A stretch of 64,000 bases of DNA from Allolobophora icterica (GCA_963556255.1 OY744610.1:66229192-66293191), one strand, 5' to 3'; counted from the stretch's first letter, positions 10,750 to 22,180 are shown. The notes: generated by a model from the sequence alone, not told the origin. Made by a program: numbers and translations.

Positions 10750-11176
10750 CAGTGTTTAATCTAGACGTCATTTGGGGGGGGGGGAATTCCCCCCTCCCCA
10801 GGATTGAAGTTTTCCCCCAGAGGCCGGCAATATTATAATGTATGGACTGTTTTGGGAAGAAATCCCCCCCCGGATCGAAGGATACATGTTGCGCTCCCCC
10901 CCCCCAGAGACGAAGTAAAGGAGAAGAATTCTTAAAAAAGGTCGTCAAAGAGTTTCAAGTTCGAAAAATGGGACGAATGACTAAAAAATAGGTCATCAAC
11001 TTTTTTTGAAGATGAAATTCCAACTTTGAAAGCTGAAATTCCTAAACTCAAGAAATTTTTTGGTGTTTGAACTCAGATGAAATTTCTCCGAAAAAGGTCG
11101 CCGTTATTGATTCCCCCCCCGACAAACCTTGTTTTCCCCCCCCCCCCTCAGAAGAGGGGGACTAGATTAAACACTG
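10750..11176. mobile_element. TIR element with CAGTGTTTAATCTAG ends
   Basis: Starts CAGTGTTTAATCTAG and ends CTAGATTAAACACTG, a 15-bp inverted repeat around a 427-bp non-coding interior with several long G or C runs. CAGTG ends suggest hAT. The flanks (GGCTATACCGA left, GGCTACCGA right) are only an imperfect direct repeat, so the target duplication is uncertain. Confidence 0.6.
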
Positions 11177-11467
11177 GGCTACCGAGGACCTAATACTTAA
11201 TAAATGCATACTATTACTAGGCCTACTAATAATAATGAGCCGATCGGACGGCAAAAGACTGGATGGCATCACCTTCATCCCTTGCAGAGCCGGGAGGGGC
11301 TTGGTGTAGGACGCCACGGTGGTGGATACGCTCGGGCCCTCTTATCTCCCCGCAACAGCCTCGCGAGCCGGAGCAGCGGCCGAGGGGACAGAAAGAACCA
11401 GAAATACAACGCCTTCTTCAATTCGCATGTCTTCATCCCGCTGGCTATGAAAACGTTAGGCCCCATT
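11177..11467. other. No gene recognised
   Basis: Moderately GC-rich sequence between two TIR elements. Short overlapping open frames are present on both strands, but none has a recognisable domain. A CAGGGG-type junction or repeat remnant is possible, but I see nothing firm. Confidence 0.3.
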
Positions 11468-11755
11468 CATGGACGTCCGCAGGAATGTTTTTAGGGGGGC
11501 GAAAAAATTTTAGGGGGGAAAAATTTGTTGGGGTGAAGGAAAATGACGCAGAAAAATTTTACATAGAAAGTATTTAAAAAAAATAAATGATGATCAAGGA
11601 CTTTACATAAATTATTAAGTGTTTCTTCGCATTGAAAATCGTATTAGGACTGTTGTAATAATCAAAATAATCAAAAAATTTTATTTTTTATAAAATAATT
11701 GCAAAATCCAGGGGGCGCAAATGCGCCCCCTTGCGCCCCCCTCCGGACGCCCATG
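11468..11755. mobile_element. TIR element with CATGGRCGTCCG ends
   Basis: Left end CATGGACGTCCGCAGGA and right end CCGGACGCCCATG are inverted relatives. A related copy with end CCTGCGGACGCCCATG lies at about 40627-40876. The interior is AT-rich with GGGGGG runs near each end. The flanks share GGCCCCATT and GGCCCCCATT, so the duplication boundary is blurred by the C run. Confidence 0.55.
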
Positions 11756-12017
11756 GGGCCCCCATTAACAACAAGGGGCTTGCTTTAATTCGGACTTAGG
11801 TCGTCACCTCACTCAAGCCACAGGCGAACGCCGAGAGACCAGCTTTCTGTTTCAGCGTCTCTCAGTAACAGTTAACTTCCTTTGCCAAAGCTCTACCCTT
11901 AGGCCTACTCTCCGCGTTGCCAGGCGAGCGCTAGCCTACAACCAATCGGATGCATACAACCAACATCGTGCACGACATGTATGCACCACATTGCACGTGT
12001 GAATGTATGAATGTGTT
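11756..12017. other. No gene recognised
   Basis: Mixed intergenic sequence leading into the tetranucleotide array. No domain, splice signal or repeat boundary that I can support. Confidence 0.3.
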
Positions 12018-12760
12018 TGGATGGATGGATGGATGGATGGATGGATGGATGGATGGATGGAGGGGTGGATGATGGATGGATGGATGGATGGATGGATGGA
12101 TGATGGATGGATGGATGGATGGATGGATGATGGATGGATGGATGGATGGGTGGATGGATGATGGGTGGATGGATGGATGATGGATGGATGGATGGATGGA
12201 TGGATGGATGGATGATGGATGGATGGATGGATGGATGGGTGGATGATGGATGGATGGATGGATGGATGGATGGATGGATGGATGGGTGGATGGATGATGG
12301 GTGGATGGATGGATGGATGATGGATGGATGATGGATGGATGGATGGATGGATAGATGGATGGATGGATGATGGATGGATGGATGGATGATGGATGGATGG
12401 ATGGATGGATGGATGGATGGATGGATGGATGGATGGAGGGGTGGATGATGGATGGATGGATGGATGGATGGATGGAGGAGTGGATGATGGATGGATGGAT
12501 GGATGGAGGGGTGGATGATGGATGGATGAATGGATGGAATGGATGGATGGAGGGGTGGATGATGGATGGAGGGGTGGATGGATGGATGGGTGGATGGTGG
12601 ATGGATGGATAGATAAATGGATGGATGGATGATAAATGGATGGATGATGGATGGATGGATGGATGATGGATGGATGGATGATGGATGGATGGATGAATGG
12701 ATGGATGATAAATGGATGGATGGATGGATGGATAGATAAATGGATGGATGGATGGATGGA
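12018..12760. repeat. (GGAT)n array with GATG interruptions
   Basis: About 740 bp of tandem GGAT/ATGG units with periodic 3-base slips (GGATGATGG), a few GGGGTGG variants and AGATAAATGG near the end. Reading frames through it encode only M/D/G/W repeats, so I do not call genes here. Confidence 0.95.
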
Positions 12761-12959
12761 TAGGCGTATCAGAAACTTATATACAGCCTTATCCCCCCCC
12801 CCAGAAGCAGCGTTGTTCCTACATTTATTCAGAGATGAGCTGATGTCAGCATCCGTTGCATCATCACGGTATAACCCCCCGCCCCCCGCCTCCCGGCCGC
12901 AGTCGCCAGACTCAATGCCCGGATGTTATTATGCACACTGCGGACAAACAGAGCTTCAT

Positions 12960-13455
12960 TGTCTCCGCTCTGTCTCTATCCCTGTGTGTATCTCTGTCTG
13001 CGTGTGTATCTGTATGTGTGTGTATCTATCTGTGTGTCTGTGTGTGTGTCTCCCTCTGTCTGTGTGTCTCTGTCTGTCTGTCTGTATGTGTGTCTGTCTG
13101 TGTATCTCTGTCTCCGTATGTCTTTCTGTGTGTGTCTCTATCTCTGTCTCTATCTCTGTGTGTATCTGTGTGTGTGTCTCTCTGTTTGTCTGTGTGTGTC
13201 TCTGTCTCTATGTGTGTCTTTGTTTGTATCTCTGTCTCTATCTTGTATGCCTCTGTGTTTGTCTGTGTGCTTGTTTGTCTGTCTCTGTGTGTCTCTGTCT
13301 CTGTGTGCGTCTCTGTATGTGTGTGTGTTTGTCTGCGTGTCTGTGTGTGTGTCTCTGTCTTTGTGTACGTCTGTCTGGGTGTGTGTCTGTGTGTCTGTTT
13401 CTGCCTCTGTCTGCGTGTGTGTCTCTCTATGTTCGTGTATCTCTGTGCCTCTATG
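12960..13455. repeat. (TG/TC)n microsatellite
   Basis: About 500 bp of imperfect TCTGTGTGTGTC-type repeats. Overlapping frames give Cys/Val/Ser/Leu-rich strings that are an artefact of the repeat. Confidence 0.9.
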
Positions 13456-13555
13456 TTGACCCTGAGAGTTCAAGGTCAAGTTTGACAACAGAAATAGTTG
13501 CAAGGAGTTTCCGAACAAGGAGACTTCGGTGAAGGTTAAAGGTCAGTTTAGGTCA

Positions 13556-13890
13556 TCAGGGTCACAGCGAGGTTGACCTTTTGTCTGGTCAACTCGAATA
13601 ACAACTCGGCCCAACCATCGCTGAAACGTTTCCGATGTGTAACAAGGTGACCTTGAACTTTTAAGGTAAAATTATCACGTGACTGAGTTGATATAGAAAC
13701 AGGTGAGTAGAACTACATGGTCGAAGACTGAACCCCAACTGAAACGGTTTCGAATGAAGATGATACCATAACTAAAACGTTTCGAGTTAAAAGGGAACCA
13801 CAACTGAAACATTTTGAACGAGGAAACATAACTGAAACGTTTCGAAGTAAGATGGAATTAGGACGAAACCATAACTGAAACGTAACATCC
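13556..13890. repeat. Interspersed GAAACGTTTC palindromes
   Basis: Variants of AACTGAAACGTTTCGAA recur about seven times, 25-45 bases apart, with unrelated spacers. The core GAAACGTTTC is a perfect palindrome. No gene is seen. The function is unknown. Confidence 0.6.
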
Positions 13891-13899
13891 GGTGTTTGA

Positions 13900-15040
13900 C
13901 CTTCTCGACAGCACACAGAAACGCCTGCATCCACCGTCACCGCGAGGAGGCAGAAACGCAGCAACCCATCCATCCTTCCATCCATCTATCCATCCATCCA
14001 ACCAGCATCTGCAGCCACATCCTCTGCGTAGTAGCACCACTGGCATCGCTCGGCTCGAGCACCGCCTGCCCCAGTCATCGATCGCGCCTGCATTCACATC
14101 CCAGCGTTGTCAAGGATGTAGTTGCCGCGGAGCTCTGCGTCTGCACGCGGCACCCGCCCTCGAGCCACTCAATACAGGCCAGCCAGTCAGACGCGGCAGG
14201 TCGTTACTGGCATAAACAACGGCCGCGGTCGACCCAGATCGACCCAGGCGGACGGACGGACAGACGGACACTGGCTAGGAGAGGGACCCAGGCGAACAAA
14301 CATCGCTCGCGCGGTCGGTGTATAATACGCAGCTGCTCCGATAGTCGAGAACGGAGCTCAAGTACCGCCGCCGTGGACGACCAGGTCCTATCGTCAAGGC
14401 CCGCGTCTGTGTGTATGGGTGTGTACGCGTGTCTATGTGCTTCTATTGATTTGTCCTCTGTAGACCAAGCAGCTTGCCGACCGACGGAAAATGACTGGCG
14501 CGGCCACGAATGTGCGCCTACTACCATCGACAAAGCGGAACTCGGCTGATCACACGCTGGGCCGTCGGTCCGTATGCTCGGCCGCTGCGCGTACAGCAAG
14601 CAGGACCCTGCTGTAGGACGAGGCAACTCGCATACACGCGTACAGACAAGCGGGACCAGGCCGTACGTACGTCGACCGTGGGGACAAAAGCCTCGCCTCC
14701 GAGCACTGTCACGACTGAGCTGCTGCTTGCCCTGAGGGTTCAGCCTGACCGTTTACGAGTCTACCTCTTCAATAGGCCACGGCTCGGCCGACTGGATTCT
14801 AGGGCCCTCTATCGGTTGAGCAGACGAGGCCGGCTGGTAGCTCTGGCCCGAACAAAGACTCCTTCGTAAGGCGCGCCGCAGTACCTCGACCGCCCTGGCG
14901 TACCGAGCCCAGTAACCCGAATCGTGGCTGGCCGATTCGTAGGACGATACTTGATCGTATCCGGTTGGAACATCCAGTATCAACGAAAATAAATTCAAAC
15001 AGATCCTTCACCGGAAGCGATCCGAGCAGCCGAGAAGAAG
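13900..15040 (+). promoter_or_regulatory. CpG-rich stretch, candidate promoter and non-coding first exon
   Basis: Markedly richer in GC and CpG than its surroundings, containing GTATAATACG near 14318. It ends at a plausible donor AAG|GTAGGA after 15040. The next plus-strand gene starts with a spliced-looking 5' UTR exon at 23698, so this may be its promoter and first exon, joined across about 8.7 kb. I see no convincing coding frame. The link is inference from composition and position only. Confidence 0.3.
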
Positions 15041-16104
15041 GTAGGACAGTTGTGTTTTCGATTAAAACTCGTCGTAAAATCACGATTTCGTCCCATTCGA
15101 ACGCGGATTTAGAATGCGAGCCGGGAAAATCTGGAATTTTCCGGCTACAGATATTCGTAGGATTTCTTTGAGCGCCCGCCTGATTTAATTTTAAGAACGA
15201 AAATGGGACGCCGATGTTTGTTGCGTGCGTACTTTCGCTGTTGATCCATGCCACAGCGTCGTTAAGTTTCTGGGTGGTTTTGCGAAACAGACGATCACTT
15301 ATTTAGAAATATTTTTGGAGACCGGTTACTAAAATGGTTATTTTAGGCGATCGGTTGTTTAAACAAATGTTATTTTTTCTATTTTATGAATCTATTGTAT
15401 AAATTTAACGTTATTGGAACCGATACACAGTTTGTTGAGACACGGGTGTGGGTGCGAAACGTCGGCTTGAAGACCCTGTTAGAACAACATTCCTAAATAT
15501 ATCGGTTTCAATGTCACATGCCGTGGCCGATCTACGAAACCGACATTCATGGATTTTCAGTTTTATACAAATAAAGCAGTTAATTAAATAATTAGATAAT
15601 ACACTGGTTATCCGTCATTACCAAATAAAATAATTGATGAACTAAATCAGCAATCGTTCTGTACCCTGTAACGAGTGTTCTTGTCAAAGGCAAATGTAGG
15701 CTACATACTTAGTGGTAATTGCTGGTTGTTATAGTAATTGAGTGACTGACTCACAGGATTTGTACAGTGGTTTTTACAGTATCATTCTTTGTGAGGTCAC
15801 CCGTCAACTCGTGTCAGCGTTTACTGTGAGGAAACTGATTAGCAGTAATCATTTGATTGGACCAGATATATACAGTAATGTAATCTAAAAATAATCTAAT
15901 CATTGTAATAGATGCAATGTAATAAAACAATTGTATAGTAAGTTGGTTGTTTGTGATCGTGGCAAAAACCACTTTGTAAGTTTATCTCAGATGTGATAAT
16001 AATAATAACAGTACTGACCATTTCTGAAGTGCCATAACACAGCACATGCTGTTGCAAAGAGTGATAAAGTGTGGCAATGTGAAATCCCATAGCAGCTTGT
16101 ATTG
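15041..16104 (+). other. AT-rich stretch, possibly intron; no gene seen
   Basis: No recognisable coding frame, tRNA-like region or TIR element. Confidence 0.3.
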
Positions 16105-16290
16105 TATTGTATTGTATCTAAACATTTATAAAGCGCCTCTCACAGTATTTGCTAATCAGAGGCGCTCCCAGTGCGAAAGACCCAGAGAATAGAAAGTGGT
16201 TTTAAGACAGCGGAACGAGGCACTTGGGCCACCAGCTAATAAAGAGGCACGTGTCAATGGAGGGAGTTGATTCCATAGAGCTTATATTGA
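16105..16290. repeat. Dispersed repeat with AGCGCCTCT/AGAGGCGCT hairpin
   Basis: Begins (ATTGT)n then TTTATAAAGCGCCTCT, with the complementary AGAGGCGCT about 25 bases later. An inverted relative is at about 53450-53600 and a diverged one at about 38574-38760. All carry CCCAGTG...GAAAGACCCAG-like or related sequence next to the hairpin, so this is a repeat family rather than a host RNA gene. Confidence 0.6.
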
Positions 16291-17454
16291 AGCCCTGCAA
16301 CAAATTAAGTAAGTAAACAATCTTTACTAAGCAAACAGCCACACTTTACAAGAATGAGGTTCTTTACAAGGCACTAAATATAATTTTTATCAAGACAATA
16401 AGCAGCACTTTGACAGTTAAAGGAACAAACTTGTGAACGTTGGAAGATAGTACAATCCAACACAATTAGGGCTGTAGTCAAGGGTATACGCGGGTATACA
16501 GCGTATACTCGCCTCACAAAATATTTGTACTCACCTCCTCTAATTTGTTTAGGAAAACTAACCGTTAGCGTGTACTCACGTTTAATTTGTTCTGGAAAAC
16601 TAACCTGCAGCATGTACTCACCTCTAAGTTTACCACTACAGCCCTGAATACAATAGACTAGTTTGATAATGCTGACTTACAAAGTTGAGAAAACGGTCAA
16701 AATGAAATGATACTCTTAATATTGCAACTAAAAAATGTATGTAAAACCAAAACCAAACTGAAACAAAAAACTGCCAGTACCTAGAAGAAGCAACCCTATG
16801 TAACAGCACTTTCAACAATTCCACTGAGGTCATGTTCAACTGACATTACATATTTTAGTGAAACTTGATAAATGATGTCAACAGAATTATGAAATTATTG
16901 AAAGTAAATATGATTTGTGTGCTGAATTTTAGTGTTTAACCAAACAGAACCACAAGAATAAAAATTATCTTAATTTGTTTAGGTATACTGCAATAAAAAT
17001 GTTTAAGCTACATGCTAAATATTGACTGAATTGTTTTATTGTCAAAGCTAACAGTGATGATTAATATGTGTGTCACTGTATGTTGGCAACAGTTTTAATC
17101 ACCTGCTTGAGAGCCCATCTATTCAGGATATTTACAGAATTGGTTATAAATATCCCAGTACAGTTTAAGCTACGTGTCTTTAATAGTAGGTCACATACGG
17201 GTGGAGTTGTATTAGATTTATGTTCCTGTTGTTGTGACAGTTTTACGAATTTCCTGTATATTCACAATTATGTTTATTGTGAAGCTTTTAAAAACTGGGT
17301 TGTAAAGCCACCTTCATGGCACAAATGGATCACATCGTTTGAAAGCGATACTTTGGGTGGTTGTGTCTGAAATGGTTTTTGATCATGTTTACAAGCAATG
17401 TTGTTGCAGCAAAAGTTCAGGACTTTGGTTTGAAACGTTAGACTGTCATCAGAT
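16291..17454 (+). other. AT-rich stretch, possibly intron; no gene seen
   Basis: Only short chance frames. A local duplication of GTACTCACCTC near 16525 and 16613 is the only structure I notice. Confidence 0.3.
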
Positions 17455-17850
17455 ATGAGTACTGGAGTCATCTTCAGAGATGACTACTGGAGTCATCTTC
17501 AGGGATGACTTGGAGTCATCTTCAGAGATGACTACTGGAGTCATCTTCAGGGATGACTTGGATTCAGCTTCAGAGTTGACTACTAGAGTCATCTTCAGGG
17601 ATGACTTGGATTCATCTTCAGAGTTGACTACTGGAGTCATCTTCAGGGATGACTTGGATTCATCTTCAGAGATGACTACTAGAGTCATCTTCATGGATGA
17701 CTTGGATTCATCTTCAGAGTTGACTGCTGGAGTCATCTTCAGGGATGACTTGGAGTCATCTTCAAAGATGACTACTGGAGTCATCTTCAGGGATGACTTG
17801 GATTCATCTTCAGAGATGACTACTGGAGTCACCTTCAGAGTTGACTACTG
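17455..17850. repeat. Palindromic minisatellite (AGTCATC...GATGACT)
   Basis: Alternating units of roughly 30 and 60 bases built on AGTCATCTTCAGRGATGACT, itself an inverted repeat with a six-base loop. The array keeps a frame open on both strands because the unit length is near a multiple of three. I do not regard these frames as genes. Confidence 0.85.
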
Positions 17851-18302
17851 GATCCTGCTAACCTTGAAGTACTTCAAAATCGTTCAGGTTTTAGAAGGTG
17901 TTTGTCAGTCTTCAGACTTGTTCGATCAGTTTGAGGCTTTGAACTTCAGAAGCCATTGGCGATTCTTCATACTAGCATATGGCCAGCCTGGTTTTCTCTT
18001 ATCTGTTGAATTTCAACCTGGTTTTTCCAGTGGGTTATAATTCTTGGTTGTGGTTTCACTCTGGTTGACCATCGACTGATGTCTTGGACATTGTGATAAT
18101 GGCGCTTTAGAAGTCATGTGATTAGATTGGATTGATTTCAGTGAATGGATTTGTCTGCTTAGAATCACCGGACACAATTCTGTGGGAAAAGAGATTTCTG
18201 TTGAAATTCAAAGGTTCCTCTGTCGTGGTTAAGGTCGAGCGGCAAATGTTTTGACAGCCTGATTCAGTGCAACCGATTTATGCAATATAATACAACTGTA
18301 TT
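17851..18302. other. No gene seen; SINE-like tail
   Basis: Unique-looking sequence. Near 18068-18115 it contains CCATCGACTGATGTCTTGGACATTG-like and GGCGCTTTAGAAGT motifs of the dispersed SINE tail also seen near 22262 and 61385. Confidence 0.35.
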
Positions 18303-18483
18303 TCACATTGCACTCCACCAAAGTTCAGAAGTGCACACATAAGACAGAACATCGATGGCTCTGAGCAATTGTGAGTGAAGGACTTGCTCAATGTACTTAC
18401 ATAGTGACTGCCTGAGTTGAGGTTTGAACCTGTACTCTCTGTTACATGGTGAGCACTCTAGCCAATCAGCTACTGTGATCCAC
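18303..18483 (-). repeat. tRNA-derived SINE, family A
   Basis: Minus-strand copy: the box A region (GTAGCTGATTGGCTAGAG), a degraded box B (AGGTTCAAACC) and the family body (AAGTCCTTCACTCACAATTG). Better copies lie at 23107 and 34115. Confidence 0.65.
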
Positions 18484-18569
18484 TTTGATGTTTTCATGGT
18501 GGCAGTGTCAGATGATTCTAGATGATTATCACTGGTGGATTATAGTCTGCACACTGGTCTGTTTCTGTA

Positions 18570-19735
18570 GAGGATTTCTCATCGAATTCTCTGTTGGACT
18601 GCACAATGGTGTGTTTGTGTACAGGATTTCTCATCTAATTCTCTCTGTTGGACAGCACAATGGTGTGTGTGTGTTCAGGATTTCTCATCTAATTCTCTGT
18701 GTTGGCCAGCACAATGGTGTGTGTGTGTTCAGCATTTCTCATCTAATTCTCTGTGTTGGACTGCACAATGGTGTGTTTGTGTACAGGATTTCTCATCTAA
18801 TTCTCTCTGTTGGACAGCACAATGGTGTGTGTGTGTTCAGGATTTCTCATCTAATTCTCTGTGTTGGATTGCACAATGGTGTGTTTGTGTTCAGGATTTC
18901 TCATCTAATTCTCAGTGTTGGCCAGCACAATGGTGTGTTTGTGTTCAGGATTTCTCATCTAATTCTCTGTGTTGGACTGCACAATGGTGTGTTTGTGTTC
19001 AGGATTTCTCATCTAATTCTCTGTGTTGGACTGCACAATGGTGTGTTTGTGTTGAGGATTTCTCATCTAGTTCTCTCTGTTGGACAGCACAATGGTGTGT
19101 GTGTGTTCAGCATTTCTCATCTAATTCTTTCTGTTGGACAGCACAATGGTGTGTTTGTGTTCAGGATTTCTCATCTAATTCTCTGTGTTGGCCAGCACAA
19201 TGATGTGTTTGTGTTCAGGATTTCTCATCTAATTCTCTGTGTTGGACTGCACAATGGTGTGTTTGTGTTCAGGATTTCTCATCTAATTCTCTCTGTTGGA
19301 CAGCACAATGGTGTGTGTGTGTGTTCAGCATTTCTCATCTAATTCTCTGTGTTGGACTGCACAATGGTGTGTTTGTGTTCAGGATTTCTCATCTAATTCT
19401 CTGCTGGACAGCACAATGGTGTGTTTGTGTTTAGGATTTCTCATCTAATTCTCTCTGTTGGACAGCACAATGGTGTGTTTGTGTTGAGGATTTCTCATCT
19501 AATTCTCTCTGTTGGACAGCACAATGGTGTGTTTGTGTTGAGGATTTCTCATCTAATTCTCTCTGTTGGACAGCACTATGGTTTGTTTGTGTTGAGGATT
19601 TCTCATCTAATTCTCTCTGTTGGACAGCACAATGGTGTGTTTGTGTTGAGGATTTCTCATCTAATTCTCTCTGTTGGACAGCACTATGGTTTGTTTGTGT
19701 TGAGGATTTCTCATCTAATTCTCTGCTGTCTCAGC
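18570..19735. repeat. 54-bp minisatellite, about 21 copies
   Basis: Tandem 54-bp units around GGATTTCTCATCTAATTCTC and GCACAATGGTGTGT, spaced exactly 54 bases at 18601, 18655 and 18709. Variants (ACAGG/TCAGG/TGAGG; GGACTGC/GGCCAGC/GGACAGC) are shuffled along the array. Because 54 is 18 codons the plus-strand frames stay open, but the peptide is a pure 18-residue repeat with no start context. Confidence 0.95.
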
Positions 19736-19869
19736 AGGATCAGTTGCCTGCTGTCCAGTTGTACTACACATGAAGTACTTGGCTTTGGTGAGTTGTCTAT
19801 TTTACAAGAGCCACGAGTTATTGGGATTGTGTTTGATACTTATTAAAGCGTCATGGGAAATTGAAAACT

Positions 19870-20080
19870 AGGGCCGAAATTTTATTCGAGATTTCTGCTC
19901 CATCTGCACCCCTAGCCAACTCAGCTATAAGGAGTACACTGTCGGTGGGAAGATGAGACGGCGAGCTAGAGAGGACTGGCCACCCGTCCTCCTTTGCCAA
20001 CGCTAAGAAAATGCATTTGCTAACACTTCATACCCATGGCTGCCTCAGGGACTGAAGGTACTGCTGTTCTAGCAGATGGA
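19870..20080 (+). repeat. tRNA-derived SINE, family B, 5'-truncated
   Basis: Shares the body GATTTCTGCTCCATCTGCACC...GAGTACACTG...GGTGGGAAGATGAGACG and the 3' part AACACTTCATACCCATGGCTG with the fuller copy at 21258. The tRNA-like head is missing. Confidence 0.7.
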
Positions 20081-20816
20081 TTTTAGTAGTGAGCTACTAT
20101 AGCCTGAACAGTGGTCTGTTTTTGATGCTTACTAGAGCATCAGAGAAGAAAACGACTATCTCAAGGAGCTAGCCATCTTGTTGTTTTCTGGCCGGTGGAT
20201 CTGCTGTGGAGGTACTGTGGACTGCGCCGCCGAAGTTGGTTGGATCATAAGGCAGGTCTGTGCACCGCGATAAAACGAGGCCTGTATGCGCCCACATGCT
20301 GTGTGTGAGTACTGTTCCGTTCAAAGTCCAGCGAATTGTTGGTTCGCTTATAATCGGCAAAGCCAGAGGAGAGGATCAGAGTGTAGTTGCTTCCTCTTTG
20401 CCTCTTATCGTCCGACTGACTCAGACCAGGGTCAGCCGGTTGGCGGCTGGCCAATATCAGCCGCTGGTCTGGCTAATTATCATGTGCTCTTGTGTGGTGG
20501 CCCAGCTGGCTCGACGCTGTGTTCTGCCTCTGATACATCCGGTTGGAATATTCATCGCCTGGCAAACCCGGTATCTCTTTTGTGCCTGTTGTTTGAGGAA
20601 GCCTGACGTAGAGCAGAATTGCGCAGCGATTGGGGTGAAATGTAAAATATGTGAACGTTTTCGTATACTGACCATGCGGCCTTGACCCTGATCATTTTTC
20701 AATGAATTGATCGGATGAGATCCTTCACCGCCGGTGGGATGAATTGTGGTTAAGGATTTGATATAATATTTCCCTTGGATCAGGATGAATTGTCTATGAA
20801 GGACTGCACAAAGAAA
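20081..20816. other. No gene seen
   Basis: Several overlapping open frames of 60-140 codons occur on both strands between 20169 and 20702. They have no domain signature and no splice pattern I can support. Confidence 0.35.
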
Positions 20817-21145
20817 TCTTCCTCTTCCTCCTCCTCATTCTCCTCCTTTCCCTCCTCCTCCTCCTCCTCCTCCTCCTCCTCCTCCTTCTCCTCCTCCTCC
20901 TCTCCTCCTCTCCTCTCCTCCTCCTCCTCCTCCTCCTCCTCCTCCTCCTGCTCCTGCTCCTCCTGCGCCTCCTCCTGCTCCTCCTCCTCCTCCTCCTCCT
21001 CCTCCTCCTCCTCCTGCTCCTCCTGCTCCTCCTCCTGCTCCTCCTCCTGCTCCTCTCCTCCTCCTCGGCCTCCTCCTACTCATTCTCCTCCTCCTCCTCC
21101 TCCTCCTCCTCCTCCTTCTCCTCCTCCTCCTCCTCCTCCTCCTCA
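20817..21145. repeat. (TCC)n polypyrimidine tract
   Basis: About 330 bp of almost pure C/T on the plus strand with occasional G in TGC units. The mirror-symmetric polypurine/polypyrimidine tract could form triplex DNA. Poly-Ser or poly-Arg/Gly frames here are artefacts. Confidence 0.95.
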
Positions 21146-21257
21146 GTTTCTGGCGGTTATCAAATATTTGGTGGCCAAGCAGTGTCATTAGAGGGTCATC
21201 ACTCTTTTCGGTCCTTTGTTCAAGTCATCATTTGCCTGTCTTATATCGTCTATCTAG

Positions 21258-21545
21258 TGTGGGGTGCTCTATAGTCTAGTGGTTAGCATGCTAGACTCAC
21301 TCTAGAGGTCGGGGGTTCAAATCCATTCAGCTCAGAATTTGGTTCAAGATTTCTGCTCCTCCTGCACCCCCTAGTCAACTGTGCCATAATGAGTACATTG
21401 ACCATACACTGTTGGTGGGAAGATGAGACGACAAGGGAGAGGACTGGCCATCCGTCCATATATGCAGAGGCTAAGAAATTGAAGTCGTTAACACTTCATA
21501 CCCATGGCTGCCTCTCGGCTAGTGTAAGAGACTGCTCTTCTATCT
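21258..21545 (+). repeat. tRNA-derived SINE, family B, best copy
   Basis: The head reads like a tRNA (TAGTCTAGTGGTTAGCATG, then GGGGGTTCAAATCC as box B), followed by the family body and the AACACTTCATACCCATGG end. Other copies are at 19870, 22800 (minus), 30245 and 36355 (minus). RNA polymerase III promoter elements are internal. Confidence 0.8.
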
Positions 21546-21942
21546 AATGTGGTTGTTATTTTCGTTTGTTGTTTGTCTTCTGTAAAGTTATAACCTTGTC
21601 TAGAGTATTCGACAAGAGCTCTTCTATCCATTCGGTTACTATGCCCTATATCCGTTTGCAAGACCAAACATGTGTAGTAGATTGAGCATTCCTAGTTGCA
21701 AGGTGCAGCTAATCGGAATCTGTTCAAGGTCTTCTGCTTGCGGGGTCAAACATGTTCAGATTGGGCCTTCGTAGTTGGTTTTGCATGATCCAGGATCAGT
21801 CTTCATTCCTCAATCCTATCACTATTCAGCAGTGTCATCTGATTGCCTAGCTTTGGTCATAGTAAAGCTTGAACTCTGCTGGATGACCGAGCTGTTTCGA
21901 TTGCTGGGCCTAAATTTTGGAATTCTTTGTAACTGCTCGATC

Positions 21943-22180
21943 TGTCATTCGTGCTCATGTCATTCGTGCTCATGTCATTCGTGCTCATGTCATTCGTGCT
22001 CATGTCATTCGTGCTCATGTCATTCGTGCTCATGTCATTCGTGCTCATGTCATTCGTGCTCATGTCATTCGTGCTCATGTCATTCGTGCTCATGTCATTC
22101 GTGCTCATGTCATTCGTGCTCATGTCATTCGTGCTCATGTCATTCGTGCTCATGTCATTCGTGCTCATGTCATTCGTGCT
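21943..22180. repeat. 15-bp minisatellite, about 16 near-identical copies
   Basis: The unit TGTCATTCGTGCTCA is repeated without visible variation for about 238 bp. A multiple of three keeps all frames open, producing pseudo-genes on both strands that I reject. Confidence 0.97.

Noticed and set aside
12134..12760. Open frames of M/D/G/W repeats
   Set aside because: They are translations of the GGAT array with no other sequence.
12856..13485. Cys/Val/Ser-rich frames of up to 290 codons
   Set aside because: Produced by the TG/TC microsatellite; the same low-complexity pattern appears in all three plus frames.
13556..13890. CRISPR-like array of palindromes and spacers
   Set aside because: Animal genome with no cas genes; repeats are only about 10-17 bases and irregular.
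14122..15254. Protein gene in the CpG-rich patch
   Set aside because: Overlapping frames on both strands with no domain or consistent splice pattern; the openness follows from GC content.
18485..19846. 285- and 141-codon repetitive frames that look like 18-residue repeat proteins
   Set aside because: The DNA unit is 54 bp, so frames stay open by arithmetic; two plus frames are equally open.
20775..21191. Poly-Ser and poly-Arg/Gly proteins
   Set aside because: (TCC)n tract; no unique flanking domain.
21275..21332. Functional tRNA gene
   Set aside because: Boxes A and B are present, but the sequence continues into a SINE body found in at least five copies and a clean cloverleaf is not evident.
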